A program made the position numbers and the translations under genes. The notes under the pieces were generated by a model, which ran no database searches, was not told the DNA's origin, and saw nothing but the letters and a program-made list of their open reading frames with translations. A stretch of DNA of 64,000 nt. Source: Cyprinodon diabolis (Eukaryota > Chordata > Actinopteri > Cyprinodontiformes > Cyprinodontidae). This document shows positions 54,723-64,000 of the stretch, piece after piece. Each line of letters begins with the position of its first letter. Within the stretch, counting starts at the first letter, position 1. The DNA lies in NCBI GenBank assembly GCA_030533445.1, contig CM060065.1:1743710-1807709 (forward strand), read 5' to 3'.

Positions 54723-56789
54723 TGAACGTCCCTGGTCAGTGGGATTTAGCTTTAACAAAGTTTCAAAGGAAAACGTACCTTTTCTTTCTGCATCCTGTTT
54801 ATGCGTTTGCAACAGTTCTGGCCCTAAAACGTCATTTGGTCTCGGGTCTGGTCCCACATGTATTGATGACCGTCTCTTTCTAGTGATGGGAGTCACCCCG
54901 ATATGCAATGCTAGTTAGCAACTTACATCTTTTTGTTTTTGTATCATGTATGTCTTTGCAACACGTTTTTGTATTCTCTGTGCATTTAGCATTTGCAGCG
55001 TGTTTGCACTTTCATCTGTAAACCAGAGATCATGTGACTGTTTAAATTGTTCACTGTATTACAGTGCACTCCAGATAAAGGTTTGTAGTAAAAACTGCAA
55101 GAACCATAATATACAGCCGATATATTTCATCAGCAGGTTTTAACATTTCTAGTTAATTTGGTTTTTATAAACTGTTTCTCCATGGATCATAAAAAATGTT
55201 TTAGTGCAGCAATAATGATCAGAGCTGCTCTCTGTTCCTTCTACATAACAATCCATTCTTCATCCTTTTTCTTAACCTTTGGAGTTTAACTCCTTGATAT
55301 TTCTTTATTTTTCATCTGCAGAATGTCTCCCCCCCAAGAAAACTGGATCAGATTTTGTGATTGGTTGACGGTCTGGCGTCCAGCGGCAAAGGTTAACCTT
55401 CTGAACTCAAGTGTCGAACGCTCCAATGCTTTGACACTCGAACGCGCCGCTGGACCTCTCAACATTCGCCATCCCACATAGACTTTGCATGTAAACCAGA
55501 TGCTTTGATGCCCAGTGTGAACGCTGCATTAGAGAGAGATTCTGTTTCTGTAAAACATCCGCTCTCCCCCAGCTTGTCAGCATGACGTGTTTGGTTCAGA
55601 TACTTTTTATCAGATATGTTGCTCTGTGTTGTGACCACGCCCACAACCTCTCAGTAGTTTCCTTATAGTAGTGCCATAAATTTTAAAGCCAGGACGAGCT
55701 GAGCCAGAGCCATAAAGTTATAGTTGGGTCAGAGCTGTTGCAACACATTGAAAAGGTCGTCAGGAAAATTTTTACGTGAAAATTGCACCATTATTAAAGA
55801 CCACTGAACCACTCAGTTACACAGTTTACCCTGGTGGCTCATCCACATTTGGTTTCCCATTTGGGATGTAAATATGTGAACCTTAGAGAAATATGACCTG
55901 ATGAGAGTAAAAGTTTTTCTTCTAACAGAACAGCTGCTTCTAATCTGTGTGTTTTCACTGTTCACTGATGAAAACATGCAGCGCAGCCTTAATGCAACGT
56001 TACCCAGAGCAGACTCCAACTTCTATACTACTACTATGAATACCATCACATGCTGACATTTCCCGTCACATTTCAGACCAACTTCTCCATAATATGGGAG
56101 CCAAATGTGAAGCCTGGTATTCTTTAAATCAAAATAAAGAAAGGCTCAAAATCGGCAGCTAAAGGAAGAGACCTCTTAGTAAGCGTTATCTCATTTAAGC
56201 TGCAGTCTCTCCTCATTTCTGCAGAAATTCTTCTATCTACAGTGAACTTATTCAGCTGGGCGGGGACAGCATGCAGGAGCAACCACAGATAACACTGGTT
56301 CTACAGTTGGCCCAGAGATGACATCTAAGCTCTGGCAGGCAGGCCGTGTCCAGGCGTAGCTGGGTTCGTTTCTCAGCAGCCATGTTTGATAAAGTTCTGC
56401 TGCCAGTTATTTAAATACATGTGCACGCCACCCAGACGTAGGAAGCTTGTGTTTTATCATCAGTGCTTTGAATGTCAGTTAAGTCAGTAAGCATTTAGTT
56501 GTCAGTGTTACTGGCAGCTCTATATTGGACTTCCTGTTCAGTTACTGATGAATTGAAAAGTTTTTGCATTTGCATAAACTATTACAGGAAAAAGATGCAA
56601 CAATAACATTTAATATGAGCTCAGAGCGTTGCTGCTTTTTGAGTTTGGTCTTTGTGTGAATGTTGCAAACCTGAGGAACACTGTGAACAGGCTTCTCTCT
56701 GGCAGCGATGCATTTTTAATTGCCACATAAAAGACATGAGAGAAAACATGAAGTAGATCTGATATAATTTGTGTCATTTGTTAGTGTTT
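54723..56789. other. No recognised gene; nested dyad at 55378-55455
   Basis: GTCCAGCGGC (55378-55387) and its complement (55446-55455) enclose a second inverted pair, AGTGTC (55410-55415) and GACACT (55433-55438). A CAGTGTGAACGC word near 55512 resembles a DNA-transposon end. No convincing frame is seen. Confidence 0.4.
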
Positions 56790-57406
56790 GATCAGGACCT
56801 GTCAGTTAAATCCCAGATCAAAGAGGTTTCTAGAGTTTCCTTCTTTCATCTGAGGAATATTGCAAAAATGAGAAATCTCCTGTCCAGGGGTGATGCTGAG
56901 AAACTAGTCCATGCATTTGTTACTTATTCCTTATGTTCCTAACAGAGCACTTCGCTCTCAATCTGCAGGTTTACTAGTGGTTCCTAGAATTTCTAAAAGT
57001 AGAATGGGAGGCAGATCTTTTAGTTATCAGGCTCCTCTCCTGTGGAACCAACTACCAGTTTTAGTCCGTGAGGCAGACACCCTGTCTACTTTTAAGGCTA
57101 GGCTTAAAACTTTCCTTTTTGATAAAGCTTCTAGTTAGAGTGGCTCAGGTTATCCTGATCTATCTCTATAGTTCTGCTGCTATAGGCTTAGACTGCTGGA
57201 GGACATAGGGACCCCTTTTTCATCATTCTGCTTCATTCTATCTCTGTTCTCCTATTCTGCAGAATCTGTTAGTTCAATCTCTAACGTTCTGCTCTCTCTG
57301 CTTTTTCTCATAGTAGCTTCATCTGGTCTGTTCCTGTTTGGCTGTGACTCCATCCTGGAGAGAAATATCAGCTGTGCTGCTGCCATCAACACCTTTGCTT
57401 TCATGC
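56790..57406 (+). mobile_element. L2-like LINE 3' end (copy G), internally deleted
   Basis: It starts in the thumb region (DQDLSFKSQIKEV equivalent near 56795) and reads HLRNIAKMRNLLSRG. It skips about 75 codons near 56922, and resumes at VPNRALRSQSAGLLVVPRIS and continues to the DKASS stop near 57138, then the proximal 3' UTR. It lacks the distal UTR and tail. Confidence 0.8.
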
Positions 57407-59684
57407 TAGTTTGATCATTAAACAGGTGTTTTCTACTGTCATGAAATATGGGTATATTTTCACAGTCTTGGACATGTTGAGTGTTTTGTACAATATAAGA
57501 ACACTAAATAAGTGAAAAAAATGTATTTATCTGAACTGACTGCGTTATAATCCTGGAAAATTAACTTTTGTTTTAGTCAAATATACATGAATGGGGGGGG
57601 GGGGGGGGGGGGGCTGTTTAAGTAAGAAAGTAGAAAAAAGTGAGGAAAAAACTTCTGTGAATGGCCGGAAGGTCACGCCCACTTCTCTCTGATTGGTTGG
57701 TCTCTCAGCCAATAAGAAGATAGCACTCTATAACTCCATTCATGAAAATCCATGCTGGAAGAGGAATGGGGAGGGGGAGTAGGTGAAGGTGCGAGTGTGT
57801 GTGTGGGGGGGGCTCTGCTGCTGAGTGGTGGTTTCTAAGTGCGTGTCACAGCCGACACAATCCCCACTTTCTCTCTTCTAGACCACTCTACAGTCAACAA
57901 AAGCACCCTGACTCTGCGCCGTCTCTTCTTCCTCTGCTGGATTTCCTCTCCCTATGAACTCAGAGCTACGCTGTTAGGGCTGCTTCCAATCTGTGCCCCC
58001 CTAATGGCAAACAGGGACCACCTGGCTCAGCCCAGAGAGGTTCCTGGTGCCGTCAAAAACTGATGATCAAAAGATACAATCAAAACAGTTAGAAAAATAC
58101 TTTCATCATGCAGAAAATAAAAGATGAGAATGTATGCCATCCTCGCCTTCATGCAACAAACTCATGTGACCACATTAGTGATTCTGTTCCTGATAAAAGC
58201 TGCTGACATATACCACTCACCAATGCCTTCAAAAAAACTTTCAGGAAAAAAGGCATTCCTGTCAGGAAGCTTGATGCATATTGTTTTATTTAAAGTTAAA
58301 TGTATAAACAGGGTTTTTCTGGTGATTTTTATAGTCATGGTACCTAAAGCAGTGTGTTTAAGTAACAGTAACTGTCTGTAATATCAGGTCTCAACACCAG
58401 CAGTAGTGGAGGATAATTAAACTCTGCAATGGATGTTTGTTCACTTTTATTTAGTGCCAAGAAAACAAAACCAGAAAAAGGTCAAGAGCCTTATCTCTGC
58501 ACCACAATCCTCCCTCACTGATTGCATGTTTATTATTATCTGTGGCTGTTTTGTCTGTTTATACACTGCTGCTTTTTTCCTTTCCTATTTAATTCTGCGT
58601 TTTCCATTCTTGTGCAGGGCGTTTCTTACAATCATCCGGTCCACAGTTGCCCACCCCCCTCCCTTGTACGTCCTCTATGCATGTGTGGTTGTGTGTGTTT
58701 CAAATCTTGCTCTTCCAGGATGCTTTGGTCACAACAGCACATTATTGGTAACGGGCCAGAAGTTACTCATTGTCTTGGTCTTGTTCAGACAGAAGCCAGG
58801 CCTGCTTTGGTTTCCTGCTGATTGAGAATGTGTAATCTGTATGTTGAACAGATAATCGGAGGTTTCTCTGCAAGTCTTTGCTAGATATTTTTCTCATGCA
58901 CAACCTCAATCATTACAAACTTAATCATATAAAGAAATTCAGTAGAAGCACATTTCAAGCGTTTTTATTTAGGACCGGGTTGTTTCAGTCATGCTCTACA
59001 TTTCCTGACCTTAGATCCCCAATACACCAAAAGAAACCATGCTCTTAACTATGTTAACTCGATCTACATGAGTAATAGATTTTTATCCTGCAAGAAAGAC
59101 TTTGTTTTTTTTTTATAGAAGAAGAAAAAGAATTGCAATGCATTGTCACAGCAGCAGCGCCCTGGGAGCAGTGTTGGGTTTAGGGTCTTGATCAGAGACC
59201 TAGAGTGACAGCTTGTGGGAGTGGGGCTTGAGGCACTCCCACAGATGAATTGCCATGAGATTTTTTGAATTCTCAAACTCCCAAAAATACATCTTGCCAC
59301 AAGGTGCTTTAGCCTCGATACATAAATGTTTTGGACAAATAAAATTCAGTGATGCATAAGACGTCATAGTGTCAACCAGGACCTCTGAATGTCTACACAA
59401 CAGGCATCTTCGACCTTTAGGCCACAACTCATGGAACTCATACTGGCTGTCTTCACATTTTTCCCACATGTATAACTTTGTGTATTTTTCAGGAGAGCAG
59501 TAGCTAAGCAGAGGCATAAATAGAGAGAGCTACAGAGGGCTAGCATTTCTCATTCTCGTATTCATTGACTTCCTGGGCAAAGTCCCGAGCAGCAGTCTCA
59601 GCCGATATGTCCAGACTTCACTCTCCCCACAAACCTCGCTCCAGCTCCTCTAGGGAATGACAGGGGTATTTCAGGTTAATAATG
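57407..59684. other. No recognised gene; 21-base G tract
   Basis: Holds a G run at 57593-57613. A CCAATAAG/GATTGG pair near 57700 recalls the motif of the satellite but is single. Frames at 57839-58063, 58433-58825 and 59200-59517 (minus) carry no known motif. A decayed SINE-like piece lies near 59150-59215. Confidence 0.35.
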
Positions 59685-59905
59685 ATAATTGAACTTTATT
59701 GATCTCACATTGGATAAATGTATCTCTGCCTTTAACCCATCCCCTTGGCCAGCAGTGGGCTGCTATTGTACAGTGCCCGGGGAGCAGTGTGGGGCTAAGG
59801 GTCTCAGGATCCCAAAGTCAGGCTGTGAGGATCGAACCGGGTTCTTGCAACCTTCTCAGAGCACAAGCGCACTGCTCTAACCACTAGGCCAACACTCTCC
59901 TGAGA
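59685..59905 (-). mobile_element. tRNA-derived SINE
   Basis: On the minus strand the head at about 59900-59825 has TGGCCTAGTGGTTAGAGCA at the A box and GGTTCGATCC at the B box, with tRNA-like spacing between them. A body follows, with an end near 59690 reading ATCCAATGTGAGATCAATAA. The head cannot fold into a complete tRNA as written, so it is a SINE and not a tRNA gene. Confidence 0.65.
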
Positions 59906-60029
59906 TGAAGTCCATCCAAGGTGTCAAGGACTGTATCCAGGCACTTTACAGAGACTATTCTGTCAGAATCCAGTAATCGACTTTGAAGACATGCTCCTCC
60001 TGGATGAGCTTGGTTCATTGATTTTCCCT

Positions 60030-61023
60030 TGCATTTTGACATTGACTCTTCAGCAATTTCTCACACAAAGCGTGCTTGTAGCGAATGTGGAGAGGAAAAC
60101 TCCCTTTAAACAGAAAGAAACCTTCAGCAGAACCAGAACCAGACTCAATGTGGGCGGCCATCTGTTGAGGTAGAGGTTCAACAGAGCTATGGCTCTGGGT
60201 AAGTTAGGCAACTGGATTGAAATAATGTAGGAATATTCTTATTCTCCTCCCTTAATGATGAGAAATAGGCTGCTCTTGCTTTACGAAGGGTCCTCTTACA
60301 AAGCCGTAAACTATTTTTCCAGACTAGGTAGGATTCCCGTAGGCCTGTGGAGCGATATCTTCTCCCCAGTTTCCTAATATTTTGCTTCAAAGTGGACAGC
60401 TCTGGATTAAACTTGAATTAAGCTTTCCATTTTTACATTTCTATATGTTTAAAAAGGCTGTTATCTAAAACAATAGGGAGAAAGCTAGAGATCCCATCAA
60501 TAAAATAATCAGTTTGTGAAAGGGAATAAATAAATACAGAGATAAAAAGTGGAACGGATTCTTTAAAATTTATAACTGCACTATCTGATAAAGATCTACT
60601 AAAATGTGACCTTCTTTTGGGGGAGGAGAACTCTGTTAAAGTAATCCTGAAGGTTATTAGAAAGTGGCCAGAGAGGACAGGGTTGTGAGGAAATACTGTT
60701 AGTTCTTCACATTCTATGCCGTATGTCAGCACAAGATCCAAAGTATGAAGATGAGAATGTGTGGGACTATTCACATTTTGAACAAAGCCAATAGTGTCTA
60801 AGATAGCATTAAAGGCTGCTCTTAAGCTATCGCCTTCAATGTCAGCATGGATGTTAAAATCTCCCACTATGATGACCCTGTCAGTATTTAATACCAAATC
60901 AGAAAGGAACTCTGAAAACAAATCTAAAAACTCAGAGTAAGGACCTGGCGGACGATACAAAGTTACAAAAAGAAGAGGTTTTCTGGCTTTGCAATTTGGA
61001 TCAGGGAAACTGAAGCTTAAATG
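60030..61023 (-). mobile_element. Rearranged L2 LINE (copy H), distal part
   Basis: A fragment of 3' UTR (60030-60175) joins directly to the linker and endonuclease region (60180-61023). The whole reverse transcriptase is deleted. The element continues at 62612 after the hAT-like insertion. Confidence 0.8.
60433..61015 (-). pseudogene. L2 endonuclease fragment
   Basis: The open frame contains [34 protein letters not shown] and [17 protein letters not shown]. The SDH catalytic motif reads SGH here, so the catalytic Asp is lost. Closely matches 21300-20900. Confidence 0.8.
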
Positions 61024-62611
61024 CAGTCGTGTCAAAAGTTCCCACATTAGTCACTTCAGTAGAAGTATAGATCCTGCAGTTTAAAAACACTCTGGTAAAA
61101 GTTGAAGTATCACCTTGACCTCTTTACCCAAGGAAAAGTGAAAAAGTATGTGCTCCAAAAACTACTTGAAGTATAAAAGTATAAAGTAACCTTTAATAAA
61201 AACAGCCAGGTGCCACTATATGAACTGAAAGCTCAATTTTTCGACTATTTCCATAAATCTTCTGAGATAGGGCCAAGGATGAGGGAGGTCTTGTTGGTCT
61301 CCGTCTCCCGATACGCTCTCGCCTGTGTCCGACCTTTCAGACATTTCAACATCTTTTTCTGAATCCCACATTGTAGCATGGCATAGACAATTCACGTTAG
61401 CAGTTTGAAGAACACCTGCTTGCTTCTGATGATTTCCTTTAGCTGACCAATGAGTGTTTGCCTTCTATGACTCATCCAATCACACTAGTTTTCACTAGAT
61501 GTGGGCGGAGCCAATGATCTGCATTGGATGGAGCACATGACGGGAAATAAATATTTAGAAACATCAAACCAGGGGAACCAATTAAAAATCAGCGGGTCTG
61601 AATAAAGAAAATCATCAACCAGTAAAGGTCTGCAGAAATTTTTAATGATCTGTTACTTTAAACAGAATTTAACACTGAAATAAAATGAGGTGTTTATGCA
61701 TTCATGTTATTCATTGAATTTTTAAATAAATTTTTTTTTATATATATAGAAATTGCCAAAAATAGCATCCTGTGCTATCTCAGAGGAGTTGAAACTTGTA
61801 TGACTGTATTCCTGTATATCCATCAGTAGTTAAAGGACAAGGTTCGGCAGTAAAACAATAACAGCGTAATTTTCGCTTTCTGATCTGAAGCTTTTAAATG
61901 GCGTTTGAATAACTTTGATCATTTGCTGCTGTAATATTTTAGATTTCTTAGAATAAAAAGCGAGCAGATGTGCATAATAAAAAAATAACATAAATACAAT
62001 TATAGAGCATTCAGTATTGTAAGAAAGCCCACACTGTTTCTGAATAAAAACATTATTGTGTGAGTTAAGTTCTGTTCCTTTTATGCCTCTTTCCTTGTAA
62101 GTCTGAAATGTCCCATGCTCCTGAATGCACCATAGCTACCTGACGCTCGTGAATGCATCACACTGGTCTGTGAACACTGTGCTGTGTAGATGAGTGTTTG
62201 ATTTTCCGCTTTAGACAAAGCTTTGCAGTTTCAAACTCACATCAGCATCACTGTTTATTGTTGTGTGTGAAAAACAAGAACAAATAAATCAGCCGAACCT
62301 CGAACACAATCTTTGGATTTAATGTTGTTCATAATATCCGTACTGGGGATGCATATCTCAGCAGGGATGCACTTTTCGACATAACACCGGACCGCTAATC
62401 TGTCACCTCTGCATTAAACTGAAGCCAAGAGTAACGAGTAACGTTTGTTTTAAAATGTAGGGAATAGAAAGTACTGATACTTGTGTGAAAATGTAATGAG
62501 TAGAAGTCAGAAGTAGGAGGAAAAATAAGTAATGGAGTAAAGTATAGATACCTAAACAGTGTACTTAAGTACAGTAACAAAGTATTTGCACTGTGTTACT
62601 TGACACCTCTG
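61024..62611. mobile_element. hAT-like non-autonomous element in an L2 copy
   Basis: 1588 bp. The ends CAGTCGTGTCAA and the inverse of TTGACACCTCTG form imperfect inverted repeats, followed by AAGTA/TACTT-rich subterminal sequence. The flanks CTTAAATG (61016-61023) and GTTAAATG (62612-62619) are an 8-bp duplication with one change. The empty site reads GGGTTAAATGTTC at about 21350-21363 in the other L2 copy. The interior has no transposase frame. Confidence 0.8.
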
Positions 62612-63453
62612 GTTAAATGTTCTAAAGAGTTGTACTGTAAGTATTAACCGCCTTTGGAGTAATCAGTGAAGCCCGGCGTACACTGTGTGATTTTTTTCAA
62701 TCGTTGCACGCATCTCCTGCTCACACTGTACGACTAATCGCAGGGTTTAGTCGTACAGTGTGAACTCACAGCTCACAATTTATGTTTGGCCCGACACTCT
62801 GATGCGATCTACCTGCTCAGACTGTACGACTAAAAACCAGGTGGGACTCAGCTCCGCAGTGAGATGGAGCTGCTCTGTAGCTCTCTATCCTGAAGCCAAA
62901 CAAATAGAAGGGAGATATGAAGCTCACTATAGTGAACCGCTCTGCCTTGGCAATTTGTGCAATTTAGTGCTGAAAGTCCTAAAAAGAAAAGGTGACGACG
63001 TAAAGGTCATGGCTGAGCAGGCGTGGCTGCTGCGGTCCATCAATTTTACAGGCAGAGCTACATTTCACTCATTGCACCCCCACCATGCTGCTGTGTTTAC
63101 ATCTGAGAGGAAGAAGAAAAAGGAGAATCCTTCTGTGCGCCCTGAGCCATTTGCCAACGACGGTCAGGAGAAAATCAAACATGTTTGATTTTCTCCCGAC
63201 CTCCCGATTCCTGATCAGGAGGTGGTCGTGAGAGGCTGATCGCCGCTCGTAACTCCCTATACACTACAGACTCACGACGCACGATCAGGCTGAAAGTCGG
63301 CCCGATCAAAAGATTCTCACACGGCTGGAAAATCGCCCCAAAAATCTCACAGTGTACGCTGGGCTTTAGTCAGACTGAAAGAGTGTTGCTCCTCCTCCCC
63401 CTCGCCCAGAACTTCTGGGTATGTGAACATTTAAATAGCTTGAAGGAGTTACC
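62612..63453 (-). mobile_element. Rearranged L2 LINE (copy H), proximal part
   Basis: Continues the endonuclease region as in 21350-21500 of the long copy, ending near 63453 at a GAGTTACCT junction. It is interrupted by a Harbinger-like element. Confidence 0.75.
62670..63365. mobile_element. Harbinger-like non-autonomous element
   Basis: 696 bp with about 26-bp inverted repeats (AGCCCGGCGTACACTGTG at left, the inverse AGCCCAGCGTACACTGTG at right). It is flanked by TGA and TTA, where the empty L2 site reads CAGTAAGTCAG, which fits a decayed 3-bp TAA duplication as in PIF/Harbinger. It contains a 15-bp-arm hairpin near 62731-62765 and a 30-bp perfect palindrome at 63167-63196. The frame at 62760-63188 lacks transposase motifs. 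Confidence 0.7.
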
Positions 63454-64000
63454 TGTCAAGTTTGGGTTTAATAGTCTGACCCACAGGCAGAATCAACTCA
63501 GTTAAGAAAGGAAAAAAGATTTACAATGATGGTCTGGGTCCCATGTGGGGAGGTTGATGGTTTACCTCTGATAGAGCAAGATGGATGGAATTACAGAGTT
63601 CTGATGGAGCCGGGTTGGAAATGATTGCAGGTGGAGCGGGCAGGCAGGTAACTAGCTGGTAAATCAACTGGAAGGTGAGTCGGTGAACTGAATCCTCAAA
63701 AAAACATGCGTGAGAGAAACCTGGAGACTACAACGACAGGGAATGAGCAACTTCAGGCAAGTTCACTGGAGACAATCAAACTAGAAAAGGATTCAACCAG
63801 ATATGGCCAGAAAGACTACGGGTTAGTCATCCAGCTCTGAGTGAAGGCTCTGCTGCACCTTTAATCCCAGCACTCTGATGAAGCTGACAGGCTGTGTAGG
63901 CAGCCCAGGTAATCCACCAAGATCCTCTCAGTTGAAGATGCATCACTCCCACTCAAATGCACACACAGACACACACACCTACACACACACACACACACAA
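63454..64000. other. No recognised gene; terminal (CA)n
   Basis: Unrecognised sequence ending in an interrupted CA microsatellite from about 63958 to the window end. Confidence 0.45.

Noticed and set aside
49869..54908. Dozens of open frames on both strands reading VANDWLRVATG or TPVATLSQSLA repeats
   Set aside because: They arise because the satellite period (33) is divisible by three and the unit lacks stops. Shorter units end them with TGA. No start context, conserved flank or splice sites support coding.
59200..59546. 105-codon minus-strand frame with several Cys and His residues
   Set aside because: The spacing of Cys and His does not fit a known finger, there is no second copy, and overlapping frames are equally open.
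59825..59900. tRNA gene on the minus strand
   Set aside because: A and B boxes are present, but the arms do not pair as a full cloverleaf and the sequence continues into a SINE body.

Overview
The window reads as a teleost fish chromosome segment built almost entirely from transposable elements and tandem repeats. I recognise no complete host protein-coding gene and no bona fide rRNA or tRNA gene. The fish assignment rests on the mix of families: L2-clade LINEs whose ORF1 ends in an esterase-like motif, Rex1/Babar-like LINE fragments, Tf1/sushi-type Ty3/gypsy LTR elements, a Tc1 transposon, V-SINE-like SINEs, and hAT- and Harbinger-like non-autonomous DNA elements. Family names come from recognition of motifs, not from a database search.

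Layout. Positions 1-18.6 kb hold AT-rich sequence with scattered 3' ends of one L2-like LINE family (both strands), a V-SINE-like copy near 7.1 kb, and two inverted copies (2.86-3.70 kb and 12.57-13.42 kb) of a short terminal-inverted-repeat element carrying the same small acidic ORF. A solo LTR with a 5-bp target duplication (17697-18568) splits an L2 3' UTR. From 18.6 to 22.0 kb lies the body of that L2 LINE on the minus strand. It is fused in frame at about 22015 to a Ty3/gypsy element (22.0-25.27 kb, minus strand) with gag, protease, reverse transcriptase and a 5' LTR. Next come a Rex1-like LINE split by a gypsy LTR (25.27-27.13 kb), a complete LTR-flanked element that has lost pol but carries three different minisatellites (27355-31525), and a truncated relative (35.3-37.09 kb).

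From 37 to 49.9 kb are another V-SINE-like copy, a hAT-like element, a second solo LTR (42383-43376), an apparently intact Tc1 transposon with identical 203-bp inverted repeats (45016-46627), and the remains of a hAT with a BED-finger fragment. Positions 49.9-54.7 kb are a 4.8-kb array of a 33-bp unit. Each full unit contains a palindrome that forms two back-to-back CCAAT boxes, and the array has higher-order structure. From 56.8 kb on, L2 fragments recur. One of them is interrupted by a 1.59-kb hAT-like and a 0.70-kb Harbinger-like element, and the uninterrupted target sequence is visible in the other L2 copy near 21.4 kb.

How the parts relate: the only plausibly functional protein gene is the Tc1 transposase. 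The gypsy elements share a clear self-priming signature: an 11-nt primer-binding site complementary to the inferred start of their own transcript, with a compensatory base change between subfamilies. The CCAAT-palindrome satellite, the self-priming covariation, the gypsy/L2 fusion ORF and the conserved acidic ORF in the inverted pair are the observations most worth following up.
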